Part shown: piece by piece, positions 10,121 through 21,440 of the stretch
Position numbering within the stretch: the stretch's first letter is position 1
Layout: each line of letters opens with the position of its first letter
Assembly: GCA_951812925.1 (NCBI GenBank)
Contig: OX638369.1
Coordinates: 42,899,061-42,963,060 of the forward strand
Reading direction: 5' to 3'
DNA: 64,000 nt
Source: Calliopum simillimum
Lineage: Eukaryota > Arthropoda > Insecta > Diptera > Lauxaniidae
Translations under genes and position numbers: made by a program
Notes under the pieces: model-generated
What the model saw: only the letters and a program-made list of their open reading frames with translations
Told to the model about the DNA's origin: nothing
The model's database searches: none

Positions 10121-12150
10121 TAGAAGCTCGTGCCAAAATATCGTTGACTTGTAAAACATCCAAGATAACAGATCCCAATCATCTTCAAGGATTGGACATC
10201 AATAGTATCTTCTTTTGCAAAAATATACTGAAGCAACCATGTCTCGTCAGTAAGATATTAAGAAAGAGGTTAAAATCGCACTTCGTACTCAACCTCTTAC
10301 ATCCACTCTATTTAGTTTGCTATTTTGATAGAACACACTCATTCAGAGCAATATGCTCCTTGAATAAATGAGTGTCTTCGGATTCCGTAGGCATCATTGG
10401 ACTGTATAATCAGAAGAAAAGCCCACATCAGCATATGTAGGACTGGTTATATCTTTTAGTGGAATAATATTTAACACATTAAGAACCAATGGATGTCTTA
10501 TTAGATAGAAGGCAAATATTCGGGGTTGAATTATCCTGGGTTCACTATAAAATCCTGTATGGTATTGTGTTAGGTTAAGGAAAGACCATGTTACTGATTC
10601 CATATTTTGGAAATAAAATACTTTCACAATAGACCAGATTGGCCAAAAATCGTTTGGTACACACTTTTTAACATGCAAGCAAATACTCGTATATTCTTAA
10701 TTGGAACAAAAGCCGCTTCATAAAGAGAAAATATAGAAAGTGCTACGGTTAATTAAGCGTCGAAAAGGAATAAAGCGCAGTCACTTGCAGAATGGAAATA
10801 GAACTAACAGTGATATCTCTACATCAAGGTCAGGTACGTACTAGTTCGACCAAATGTAATGCTTGGTATGGCTTATATAAATGAATTTATGTATTTTCAC
10901 AAGGTCTGACGTAACCAAAATATTGAGCTGATTGCAGACAATGACGAAAATAAAGTTAATTCTTAATTAATTTTTTACTTCATTTGTTTTAAAGTCAGTG
11001 ACATATTAAATATTCCAGATACCTATTAAGACACTGTTAATTCGTTTTGTTTATTTCATGAAATAATATAACTCGTACTACTTACTCAGTGTGTATGCAA
11101 TAAACAAAGAAGAAATACTTCTTGACCTTGAAATCGATACCGAAAACAATTCCATCCATATTGAGTAAACACTGGGACTGATTCACACTCGTTACGAGAT
11201 TCAACAAATTAGCAATGTAGCTCATGACGATTTCGATTTTGACCAAACATATAAGTACTTACCTACATAGATATCTACACTTGTTTGTTTATTTATTGAT
11301 GAGCAACGAACGACAAGTAGTTTAGTTTACTGTATGTAGTATCTTTTAGAACAAGACTTAGTAGGTGAAGAAGAAAAATGCGTTTCAAATTGAATTGTAT
11401 GTGTTGAATGTTTTTTTTTTTTTTTCCTAAACTGGCTCTTTACAAATCTGACGACTAATAGCTAAAAAAAAAAATAGAAAACCTTCGAATGTTGTTTACT
11501 TCATTCAACGCCAGTTGTTGAGTAATCAAGCGATAATCGTCGTCGACGACACCATACCTACAACATGTAATTCTGAGAAATGTTTATATCTCGTTAGAAT
11601 GAGGTGAATTTGAAATTTATACAATAAAAACAAGAAAGTACAAAAACACTTCCTCAACTACTACTGGTAGTATTTATGTAGTAATAGAGAAAAATACCAT
11701 AATCAATTGAATAATACAAATTTAATATTCATGAAGTAAACTATCTACAAGTTGTTGGATTTTCCCAAAAAATATGCAGGCACATCAGTTCATGAGAAAA
11801 AACCATTGATAAAGGAAGCAGACAAACCCATATTGATGCTTATTGTCGAGTGTAATAATATTCCCAAAAAATTCCCAAGAATTTTTCTTCTTCCTCGAAT
11901 TCAATATAATTACACTAATGAGATAATGTGCTTATCAGTATTCTAAGTATGCGTTGTTCTTGTTGTACTACTACGTAAGTAAAACAGCATTAGATTATTG
12001 TGAGATTTATGCATGATGAATCTAAGTCTCATCTAAGTATTCAACCATATCTAGAAGAAAATATATATTTGTTCATAAAAAAAAAAAAACAACAAAACCA
12101 CAAAATTGTTGCACAATAGGAATTTGCAAAGTAAATAGTCCACTGTGCAA
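10121..12150. other. no recognised gene
   Basis: AT-rich sequence. Short open frames such as 10678-10394 (minus) and 11752-11946 (plus) show no known motif, biased composition or repeat structure. A T run lies at 11411-11426. I see nothing else I can support. Confidence 0.4.
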
Positions 12151-12164
12151 TAACAATAATTTTA

Positions 12165-12385
12165 ATTCTAGCAGCAACAGCAGCAGCAGCATCAACAGCA
12201 ATGACAGCTAAAACCAACAATCAGTCAGTCAATCATTCAAATGCGAAAAAAAATGTGCACTTGAAGAATAAACAACAACAACAGCAATAACAATTAAATT
12301 ATAGCAATATTAATAATTATAACAATAAAAGCAACAACAACAACAACACATGCAAATACTAAAAACAACAACAGCAGCAACGGCA
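12165..12385. repeat. CAG/CAA (opa-type) imperfect microsatellite
   Basis: Runs of AGCAGCAACAGCAGCAGC, then CAACAACAACAGCAATAACA and AACAACAACAACAACACATG, interrupted by unique sequence and stops in each frame. This is common in fly non-coding DNA; no open frame supports a polyglutamine protein here. Confidence 0.8.
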
Positions 12386-12663
12386 TTGCTGGCAATAACA
12401 ATAAGTATGCAAAAATTCACACAAAATCTTTTCAAGATTTGCAAAACTTGAAGCAACTTGGAAAGCGAAATAAAAAGAAAAATATCAAATAAAATAAAGA
12501 AAAAAGTTATATTACAAACAAAAAAAAAAATAGAAAAAAAACTAAGGAAAATTAGTGCAAAGACCTTGAAAAACTAACAAATACACTACAAATACAAAAT
12601 CATCTACAGCAGCAATAGATTTTTAAGTAGCTACCGCCTGTAGCAGCAGCAATGCGCACAAGT

Positions 12664-14160
12664 CACGGCGTGCTTGAACCAAGTTTAAATAAAAGTTTCT
12701 TGCATATGAGTTTTTTGACTGAATTATGTTACGTAATAACTTCACGAATCAAATGATCCCAAAATTAAAAAAATCGAATGGGCCCTTTTTGAAATAAGGA
12801 GCCTTAAGCAATAACTATAAAAAGTTAATACAACACAAAATTAAAAATATTTGTAACATTTTGCAAATCATTTTTTCTAAACGAATTTGAGATCGCTGAA
12901 CACGAAAAACGCATTTATTTTTTTTTCCTTGGGGTCGTTCCCAAGTTATTCGATAATTTATAATTTCGAGGTTATAGCTTCATATACATCAATATATTTC
13001 TGTGACGCCAAGTCCGATCAATTTTATTTTTCCACGCTTACAAAGAGTGATTAACGGCGCTTCTAACAAGTACACCAATAATTATGCTCCAAACAAAATT
13101 GACTGAGTTAAAGCAGGAAAAAGCTTGATATTTCAAAAATTTTTTAAATTTTTCACATCAACTTCAAATGAAACACTTCGTTTTTGGCACATATTTTTTT
13201 TTAAATAATTATTTTTAGAAATGTTATTTAATGGCGCATATAATTGCAAACATTTTAAGCCTATGTTGAGCAAAATCGAATGAAATTTCCAAAAGATATT
13301 AAGGTTTTAGTGCAATAGAGAAATTTCGATTTCTTTCAAAAATTAATATTTTTGATACAATCCGCAATGTTCTTCTACAGAGAATGATTAGAAGTTACTT
13401 AAATCATCTTTAAAGTGTTCAATAAGTGTAGGGTGTCCTATTTGGAGGCTGAAAAATTGGATCTGATGACTCAGGCCGAACATTTCGAAAATTCTCACAT
13501 CTTCCTTATTGCACTAAAGCCTTTATATCTTTTGGAAATTTCATTCGATTTTGCTCAACATAGGCTTAAAATGTTTGTAATTATATGCGCCATTAAATAA
13601 CATTTCTAAAAATAATTATTTAAAAAAAATATGTGCCAAAAACAAAGTGTTTCATTTGAAGTTGATGTGAAAAATTTAAAAAATTTTTGAAATATCAAGC
13701 TTTTTCCTGCTTTAACTCAGTCAATTTTGTTTGGAGCATAATTATTGGTATACTTGTTAGAAGCGCCGTTAATCACTCTTTGTAAGCGTGGAAAAATAAA
13801 ATTGATCGGACTTGGCGTCATAGAAATATATTGATGTATATGAAGCTATAACCTCGAAATTATAAATTATCGAATAACTTGGGAACGACCCCAAGGAAAA
13901 AAAAAATAAATGCGTTTTTCGTGTTCAGTGACCTCAAATTCGTTTAGAAAAAATGATTTGCAAAATGTTACAAATATTTTTAATTTTGTGTTGTATTAAC
14001 TTTTTATAGTTATTGCTTAAGGCTCCTTATTTCAAAAAGGGCCCATTCGATTTTTTTAATTTTGGGGTCATTTGATTCGTGAAGTTAGTACGTAACATAA
14101 TTCAGTCAAAAAACTCATATGCAAGAAACTTTTATTTAAACTTGGTTCAAGCACGCCGTG
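12664..14160. mobile_element. 1.5-kb fold-back element with ~650-bp arms
   Basis: The left arm runs from CACGGCGTGCTTGAACC at 12664 to about 13311. The right arm is its near-perfect complement, from about 13505 to GGTTCAAGCACGCCGTG ending at 14160. The spacer is about 190 bp. AAGT lies just outside both ends (12660-12663 region and 14161-14164), a possible 4-bp duplication. Ends of the CAC...GTG form with a 4- or 5-bp duplication are known in Chapaev and Transib transposons; that link is tentative. There is no coding content. The frame at 13415-13600 lies over the spacer and the start of the right arm and has no motif. Confidence 0.88.
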
Positions 14161-14602
14161 AAGTGCAATATTGAAGATATCAACTGCAGCAGCAGCACCA
14201 GCAGAAAAACAATTGTTAAATTTAAGGTGACCATATTAAATACAACTTTCTTTGGTTACTGATAAAATTTTGGTAAATTGAATTTATGATTTGTGTTAAT
14301 ATTTGACTGATTAACAGCCCACACCAAGCAGGAAGCAACATATTACACTAGTTTACAGCCAAAATGCACTATGAATGCTATCATCCATTTTATATGTAAA
14401 ATCGGATGCTGATTCCGAAATTTACATTATTTTTCTTTCACATCATTTTCGAGATATCGGTCGTTTTCGGTTTTTGACAAAATTATAATTTATACAAGAA
14501 AAAAGCATTTCTTTCTAATACGTTGTTTTTTCATATCATAGACTATATATTTATAAAGAAAATAAGATATCATTTATTATTATTATTATTAGAGGCTCTA
14601 GA

Positions 14603-14845
14603 TTGTACTGCGACCTGAAAGATATTTTGTACAGCCTCCTTCTCCATCAAATCAGTTCCAGACTATCTATAAATCTTGTCACTGCCATGAGATTAATTTT
14701 ACCTATGTCGTCTGGATCTAAAATCTCGGCACCTAGGTACTTAATTCTGCGTCTAAACGCAGCAAGACATGTACATAGCACATGCTCTGCTGTTTCCAAG
14801 TTTTCTAAGCAGAGTCTACAGGAATTGAGTTTACAGTGACCTGTT
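14603..14845 (-). pseudogene. non-LTR retrotransposon C-terminal fragment
   Basis: The minus strand reads CRLCLENLETAEHVLCTCLA near 14820-14760, a C-x2-C-x8-H-x4-C finger. It is followed by FRRRIKYLGAEILDPDDI and then ALTRFIDSLEL-type sequence to a stop near 14655. This finger and the LG...F helix region occur at the end of ORF2 in R1/I/jockey-like LINEs, after the RNase H domain. Only this tail is present, and no poly(A) end is clear. Confidence 0.65.
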
Positions 14846-14940
14846 ATTATTTCACTGTAAAAAAGTCAATTAAAAAATGGAAAAGTTACATTAAATTTAA
14901 TGAAAAATAGTCGAATTGCATTTTTACCAATTTTTTCATT

Positions 14941-15695
14941 TTTATACCCTACACCCAGGGCATATTCACTTTGTCCTTCCGTTTGTAACGCTGAGAAGGA
15001 GGCATGGCGGATTCAGAAAAGTATATGTATTCTTGATCAGCGTCACCTCCTAAGTCAATATAGCCATGTCCGTCTGTCTAGCTGGCTAAGTGAATAGCAG
15101 GCTGTATATGGAAATATATATTTTAGGAAAACTGGGCAAGATAGTTCAATGAAATTTGGTACACTGCCTCCGTTGTCATACTTTACTTAGTTAGCTCGTG
15201 GGATTAAAAAATATATTAAAAAATGCAACTTTAGGAGTATTTTTCATGACAATTCAATTAAACTACACATAAATACTACAAATTGTAAGCGCAAGCTTCG
15301 AAAAAAATCTGGGCGAATTCGGACAAGAGGGCGCGGTACCTCCCATATAAGCAAAATCTTCAAAACGCTATACTGAAAGCATTTTTTGAGATAATCAAAC
15401 TAAGTTTTACTCCGACAATGAGAACTATAAATGCAAGCTCTGAGCAAAAACTGGGTGAAATCGAACAAGAGGGCGTGGCACCTGCCATATAAGCAAAAGT
15501 TCCAAAATGCTATACTTAGAGTTTTTTGAGATAATTGAACTAAAAATCACTCAAATACTAAAGACTTTAACTATACGCTCTGAGCTAAAACTGGACGAAC
15601 TCTGACAAGAGGGCGTGGTACATCGATCATAAGCAAAAACTTCAAAAACAAAAGGGCGTGGCACCTCCCATATAAGCTTAAGCTAAAAACGTTTT
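14941..15695 (+). mobile_element. DINE-1-like Helitron derivative, copy A, 3' truncated
   Basis: Starts TATACCCTACACCCAGGGCA, the 5' subterminal inverted repeat. It continues with the conserved block TATGTATTCTTGATCAGCGTC and GCCATGTCCGTCTGTCTAGC (a short GTCY tract). Tandem units follow, with CATATAAGCAAAA at 15344, 15486 and about 15628, a period of 142 bp. Each unit contains GGGCGTGGCACCT or a variant. This is the block order of DINE-1/INE-1 (Helentron-associated) elements. The 3' hairpin and CTAG are missing, so the copy is truncated near 15695. Confidence 0.75.
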
Positions 15696-15779
15696 TTTAA
15701 TTTAAGATAATCTATATTTCAGAGAAAGATTAAGGTATGGACATAACTTGAATTAGTTATTATTAAAGAAAAAGATTAA

Positions 15780-17490
15780 AGTTTTCAACTGGAATGTTGA
15801 AGAGATTTTTCTGCAAAATTAAAAATTTGGGGAAAATTTAAACAATCTGAATAATAATTTCAGTGATATTCTCAATAACTTCAGTGACCTTTCTCCTCAA
15901 ATTAAAAAAGTCTTAATGAGACTGTGATTAAAGAAATTGTGATAAATGAGACTTTGATAAATGAGACCTTACTTCATAGTAACACTATTACTGCAGCCTC
16001 TGTAATTATTGCATCCACCCCGTCAGTACCTTCTAATCACAAAAAGGTAAATCCCCCAAGAAAAAGAAAAAACTGAGAAGAAAGCTTAATAGGAATTCAA
16101 GTAACAATGGCGTTGTTGGGGCCGCGGACACTCCTTCTTCTACTAATCCTTCGTCCATAATGCCAAATACTTAATTCAACCCCTTCCTCATCAACCGATC
16201 CCGAGGTTGTTGATGTTGTATATTTCCATGCATTGCCCAAATCTAAGTCAATTTTCATTTCGCGGCTGCACCCTGATACAACTTCTGGCACTATGAAAGT
16301 GATTTTACAGCAAAATAATGTCATTTCTCTTGACGCATATGTCTCATTTAGAAAGCAAAAACCAACTCATTTAAAATATCAGTGGCTTCTTGTCATTTTG
16401 TCTACAAAACAAAGGTATGTGTTGATAATGTCTTCATTTCTGTGTTCAAGGAAACTAAGAATGCAAGTCGAAATTATAATAGACTCAATTCAAAAAACTG
16501 AGTCGGCTATTGCTTTACTATCAAAATGTAAGAGGGCTAAGTTCTAAGACAAATGATATATTTTTAGCAACTCAGAATTTTCCTGATGATGTTATCGTTT
16601 TCACCGAGACTTGGTTAAATAAAAATATACTTAGCTCTGAACTATTTGACTACAGTTGTTATGTCTTTAGAAGGGACAGACAAACAAATGATCTTTCTGC
16701 AGTCGGTGAAGGCGTTTAAATATCCATAAAAAATCACTTGACGAGTCCTATGTTTGACATTCCCTGTGCGTCTAATATTGAACTAATTTGCGTAGAAGCT
16801 ATTATTTGTAATTCATGTTTATATATTCTTTACGCTTACTTTCCTCCTAATAGTAGCACAGAAGTCTACGATAGTCTTGGACAGGTTGTAGAATATGTTA
16901 CTCAGAAGATTGACGTTAATCTTGGCTTCTTATTACTTGCCTGGCTTAAAGAAAATGGACACTGTCTGACGACGACACTAATATTATATTATGTGTCTTG
17001 TTCTAAATCCCGACAACATCAAATATTTGTTTACGAAATTTTAAAGGACTTACAACAAGTTCGCTGTATTACAAATTCTCTCCGATGACAACTTGACTTA
17101 CTTTGGCTACAGATAGTAGTAGGTTTGTTGTAAATAACGCCTCCAATGCCATTAGTATGGTTGATACTTATCATCCACCTTTAAATATTTTGCTTCAGTC
17201 AGATAATAGTAATTTAAATGATGTGTTCTTCTATAAAAACTTATGATTTCAATTTCTAAAAGCCAGTTTTTTTGGAAAACAATATAAATGATATTTTAAA
17301 CTTCTTTAACAGTATTAAATATTTCTATAAAGAGCTTTGACAGTGATATATACTTTTAAGTACATTAAGATATCTTCATACCCTTCGTATACAAGAGACT
17401 AAAAGAAAATTCGTAATGATCGAAACAGGGCCTGGAAAAAATACATCTGTAGCCAAAAAAGCCATGGTTTATATAATTGTATAAACATAT
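15780..17490 (+). pseudogene. LINE fragment: ORF1 end, endonuclease and linker
   Basis: A non-LTR retrotransposon remnant with three readable parts. An ORF1 (gag-like) tail at 16233-16300 reads KSIFISRLHPDTTSG. An APE-type endonuclease start at 16510-16719 reads YYQNVRGLSSKTND and IVFTETWLNKN, including the catalytic Asn and Glu positions. A continuation at 16738-17088 reads LYILYAYFPPNSS, and further on DTYHPPL (about 17163) stands where the SDH-type active-site motif belongs. Near 17390 a degraded linker toward RT is visible. The GDFN motif is not visible, and stops or frameshifts separate all parts. The reverse transcriptase is absent. It lies between two opposed DINE-1-like copies. Confidence 0.72.
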
Positions 17491-17598
17491 GGTCACTCTA
17501 ACTACATCTCAATATGCGCAGTCCGAGCAAAAAACTAGTAAGGGTGTAAATTTTGGCCTGGCCAAAAAATAAATACCCTACACTGCAGTATTTTGAAA

Positions 17599-18020
17599 AG
17601 TTTGCTTATATGGGAGGTGCCATGCCCTCTTGTCCGAGTACACCCAGTTTTTGTTTAGAGCTTGCATTTATAGTTTTTAGTGTCAGAGTGAAATTTAGTT
17701 GGATTATCTCAAAAAACTCTTTCAGTATAGCATTTTGAATCTTTTGCTTATATGGGAGGTGCTACGCCCCCTTGTCTGATTTCACCCAATTTTTGCTGAG
17801 AGCTTTCATTTATAATTCTTAGTGTCTGAGTCAAATTTGGTTTGAATATCTCAAAAAACGCTTTCAGTATAGCGTTTTGAAGCTTTTGCTTATATGGGAG
17901 GTGCCACGCCCTCTTGTCCGAATTCGCTCAAATTTTTATCAGAGCTTGCGCTTACAATTCGTAGTACTTATATGTATTGTGGTTGCATTGTCGTGAAAAA
18001 TACTCCTAAAATTGCATTTT
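17599..18020 (-). repeat. 142-bp central tandem repeat of copy B
   Basis: About three units. TTTGCTTATATGGGAGGTGC starts at 17601 and equivalent positions follow at 17743 and 17885, giving a constant 142-bp step. Each unit contains TGCCACGCCCTCTTGTCCGA or a close variant and TTTCAGTATAGCATTTTGAA. Confidence 0.9.
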
Positions 18021-18159
18021 GAATATAATTTTTGTATGGGCGGTAGGCGTGTCCGTTGACCGATTTTGCTCATTTTCAATCCCCCGAGCCAACTTTGACG
18101 ACGGAGGCAGTGTATCATTGAATTATCTTGCTCAGTTTTCCCAAAAAGTGTATTTCAAC

Positions 18160-18222
18160 ACACAGCCAGCCACCCAGCCAGCCAGCCAGCCAGCCACCCA
18201 GCCAGCCAGCCAGACAGACGGA
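18160..18222. repeat. CAGC/CAGA microsatellite of copy B
   Basis: CAGCCAGCCACCCAGCCAGC and onward to CAGACAGACGG. It is the expanded GTCY tract of the DINE-1-like element; copy C has a shorter version at about 60876-60898. Confidence 0.9.
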
Positions 18223-18354
18223 CATGGCTATATCGACTCAGGAGGTGACGCTGATCAAGAATATATATACTTTTCTATACCTGCCACGCCTCCTTCTCTG
18301 CGTTACAAACGGAAGGACAAAGTGAATATACCCTGGGTGTAGGGTATAAAAAAA

Positions 18355-19910
18355 GAAGATGACGGTCTTCCACATAGAAATGGGTTAGGGGTTGGAGATT
18401 CAAAATGGATGCAAATCACTCAGCGCAAATAACAAATTCTCGACATCAGCAGCAACAGCCAAGCTATCGTGAGTTAGCGTGATTAGTTGAATTGAGAGCT
18501 TTTTCCCGCAGCTTTTTTCCACATTTCTTCAAGAACAAATGTACATACGTACATAATATGAATGTAAATATGTTCATATGTGCATATGTGCATTGTTATG
18601 TTCATATAAATTGTATATATATATATGTACAGGGCTTTCGTATATTGATATTCTAAGCATGGAAAACATGCCAATTTGCAAATATGGCGGCAGTGGCATA
18701 CAGTGCTGCATTTTGTTGATAAATTTGTTGTTTTGTGCAGCAATGGAACTGCAACTGAAAAATAGTTTTCTATTTAAAAAAAAAAAAAAATAAAAAAATG
18801 CAACAAAAACTAAGAAAACAAAACAACAACGCAAAATAGCAATAAAATTTAGTTGTAAACGCGAAACATATGAACGCCATACTAAAGATGTCGCATGTGA
18901 TAACGAACTACACAAATTATGGCACTGCGATGCATCGCCGTCTGTCTGGCTTTGGGTTTGTGACTTTTTCCTTTTCAAAAATATTTTTCGTTTAATTTTG
19001 AAACACCATTAAATTTAGATTCAAATGTTCACGGCACAAATTTCCTGGGTATTAAAATAAACAACACTTAAAATGACACAAATAACCAAATGTCCGAGAT
19101 AAAGCAAAAACTTTGCCGCACTCAAAATTCTTAAAATTGCTAAATAATATGAATACTATTTAGCTGATATTATGGGATGTTACTTTTATGATTCAGATGG
19201 ATAGCATTCAGAAGGAAAAAGACTTCTTCGGCATTCTGGAACAAAATTTTTTTTAACTAGTTAACATGGGAACGCCTCACTACAGAATTACCCACCTCCA
19301 TCTTGCTGCTAATCTTAATCAAACCACTACAATCATAACCAAATGGTCAACTTAACAATGGTTTTTGATATTAAAATATAGTATGCAATCTAATAGTTCC
19401 AACTAAGTCAAAAAATCTGGGTCAGTACCAAAAAAAAAGTCGACTGTAGACTACAAACCCGTAAGGTAGTTTTGTTCAGTTCTGTCTAAGATTTGTGCTG
19501 AATGGACTAACATATCCAGACAAATTGTTGATATATTGGCTAGAAATATTCCAATCTACCTCAAACTTGTAAAAAATCTACGTCGTCCTGACTCAACTAA
19601 AAATATTTATTTAATTTGTGACCAATATTTTTAGTTTTTATGCGTAGAGTAGTTAGGCTTTTTGGTCAATTATTTTTGAGTTAAATAAAAAACAAAATTT
19701 TTTATAACATTGTCTTAGGAGGTTTTGATATTTAAGAACAAGTGTATTTTCTCCCAAAATCATATATTCGAAAAAAATCGAGTTTTATTTTGTGAGGTTT
19801 TTTATCAAAAAAAAATTTTCCTGATAAATTTGCACACTCAAATTAATATCGTCTAATAGCTTTTAACGTCCCAAGTGACGTCACAAATTTTATGTCTATC
19901 TGCATTGGTA
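18355..19910. other. no recognised gene
   Basis: Includes a GC-richer patch at about 18650-18770 (ATGCCAATTTGCAAATATGG, then GTGCAGCAATGGAACTGC) that could be conserved non-coding DNA. A long A run follows at 18776-18790. The rest is AT-rich with no repeats I can define. Confidence 0.35.
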
Positions 19911-19912
19911 TA

Positions 19913-20088
19913 TTCACCTAAATTGAATATTCACCCTCAGCTTCAAGTATACGCACCTCAGTAAAATATTCACCTCATGTGAAATATTCACCTCCATCAA
20001 AATATTCACCTCAAGCAAAATATTCACATCAAGTGAAATGTTCACTTCAAGTAAAATATTCACCTCAAGTGAAATATTCACCACACCT
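19913..20088. repeat. 18-bp minisatellite (AAATATTCACCTCAAGTG)
   Basis: About nine imperfect copies of AAATATTCACCTCAAGTG, with a period of 18 bp that is clearest from 19960 to 20085. The open reading frame across it on the minus strand only reflects the 6-codon repeat (EVNILL). Confidence 0.9.
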
Positions 20089-20095
20089 AAACGAC

Positions 20096-20133
20096 TATAA
20101 AAGAACGAACAAAAAGGCAGAAGGCAGGCAGTC
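20096..20133 (+). promoter_or_regulatory. candidate TATA box with downstream initiator-like site
   Basis: A perfect TATAAAAG at 20096-20103 lies 34 bases before the A of GCAGTC at 20128-20133, close to an Inr (TCAGTY) at about the right distance. A GTAAAG donor-like site lies at about 20200. The 18-bp minisatellite ends only a few bases upstream. It may be a host promoter or the promoter of an old retroelement LTR; AATAAA occurs at about 20686. Nothing downstream is recognisably coding. Confidence 0.3.
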
Positions 20134-20699
20134 AAAGCCGAGCATTCGATGCGACAACATCAATATTTTATCGATGTTTAAGACGTTGAAAGCTTAAAGG
20201 TAAAGTGCAGAGGCTTCGTATTGCTTAGGTATCACTAGGGTAGTTTGTCTTGTAAGCTGGGAAGGTTTTTCATACCTTCTGAAGGCTTCTGGACACCATC
20301 TGGTGAACAGTGTAGTAGACTGTGCGTGGAATACTTTTTCATGGTATTCATAAAGCTTGCATGATAATAATATAATTTTAAAACAATACCGACACAGGTC
20401 AACCTACACGACGTAGCCTCCATAACGAAACGCAAGCAGCTATCAACTAAAACGGAAAAAGGAATATAACATCGGATAATTGGATGCAAGACCCCGATAT
20501 ATCCCGGAAGAGATTATCATTTATAGAATATTTGAAATACTGAAGGAATTATAAACTAACCCGTATAAAAATTAAGCACACATTTTTCTTGTAAACTAAT
20601 ATTAAGTATTATTAAAAGAAACAATTTATCTGCTGAAGGAACTCCAGCAAACTTACCTCAGCCCTAGACCAAAACAATCAAGCTCAATAAATAGAGAAT

Positions 20700-21440
20700 A
20701 AACTCTGAAAAATTCAAACTATTTGCTTCGGTGTTAACGGTTTTGTATGGGCATGTTAATAGACCAGTTCCGAACATGCACTCATTTTGCTCGCCAGTGT
20801 ATAAAACTAAATGTTTGTATGTCTGTATGTTTCTTATAGACTCCCAAACGCCTGAACAGATCACCGTGAAAATTTATATTTATAGGTTTTTGAGTACGGC
20901 GGGTATTTCTAAATTATTGGTTTTTTCGGTTTTTTTTTTTTTCACCCAAGGGTCCCCCTAGGATGCCGGAACTAAAAATTTGTTTTTCTTTTTTAAAGTT
21001 TTCTTCGAGTTTCATGACTTTTTACATTTTAGAATAAAAAACTTTTTCAACCGAGTATTTCCTTTTATGACGGAACCAAAAATTTAAAAAAATTTTTATT
21101 TCGTTTTTTCGTGTTTTCTACGCGTTTCATGATTTATACGACATTTGAGTAAAAACAAATTTTTTTCATCCAAAGGTCCCCCTTTGGATGTCGGAACCAA
21201 AAATTTTTCTATATTTTGTTTTCCGTTTTATTTATCATGAAAATCTTTAACGGACATGAATGATATTTGGTATATGCATAAAGGATATCGGGACAAATAT
21301 TACCCAAGGAAAAAATAGACGGTGCCACGCCCTTACAAAATGTCATATCTCTGAAACTTTATAATCAGTTTAATTTTATTGGAGATGCCCTACCTTCTGT
21401 CCTTCTGTAAGTCCTTTTTCGTACATTTATATCGAATTGC
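20700..21440. repeat. dispersed repeat with units shared with 9.6-9.9 kb
   Basis: Three diverged units of about 110-130 bp contain GGAACCAAAAATT-like and GTTTCATGA-like words (about 20967-21015, 21060-21135 and 21190-21210). Two of them follow a run like CCCAAGGGTCCCCCTA or CCAAAGGTCCCCCTTTGG. Further on, TGATATTTGGTATATGCATA and GGTGCCACGCCCTTAC at 21319-21334 match the motif order of the ~140-bp monomers elsewhere in the window. Terminal repeats are not defined. Confidence 0.55.

Larger units (their letters stand above)
17535..18352 (-). mobile_element. DINE-1-like Helitron derivative, copy B, complete
   Basis: Read on the minus strand. The 5' subterminal inverted repeat is 18348-18327 (TATACCCT, 6-base loop, AGGGTATA). 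Next come the block with CTTGATCAGCGTCACCTCC, a GTCY-type microsatellite (complement of CAGC/CAGA at 18160-18222), and central tandem repeats of 142 bp (unit starts at 17883, 17741 and 17599). A 3' hairpin follows at 17551-17567 with an 8-bp stem TTTTGGCC/GGCCAAAA. After 12 bases comes the terminal CTAG at 17538-17535 and then T. Hairpin, short spacer and CTRR are the Helitron 3' signature, and the whole layout matches DINE-1 elements. No coding capacity. Confidence 0.85.

Noticed and set aside
19913..20088. Repeat array as a CRISPR-like structure
   Set aside because: Units are contiguous 18-bp copies with no unique spacers, in eukaryotic DNA; it is a minisatellite.
20000..20710. Possible solo LTR (TATA box, then AATAAA)
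   Set aside because: No TG...CA ends with a target duplication, primer-binding site or second LTR could be found.
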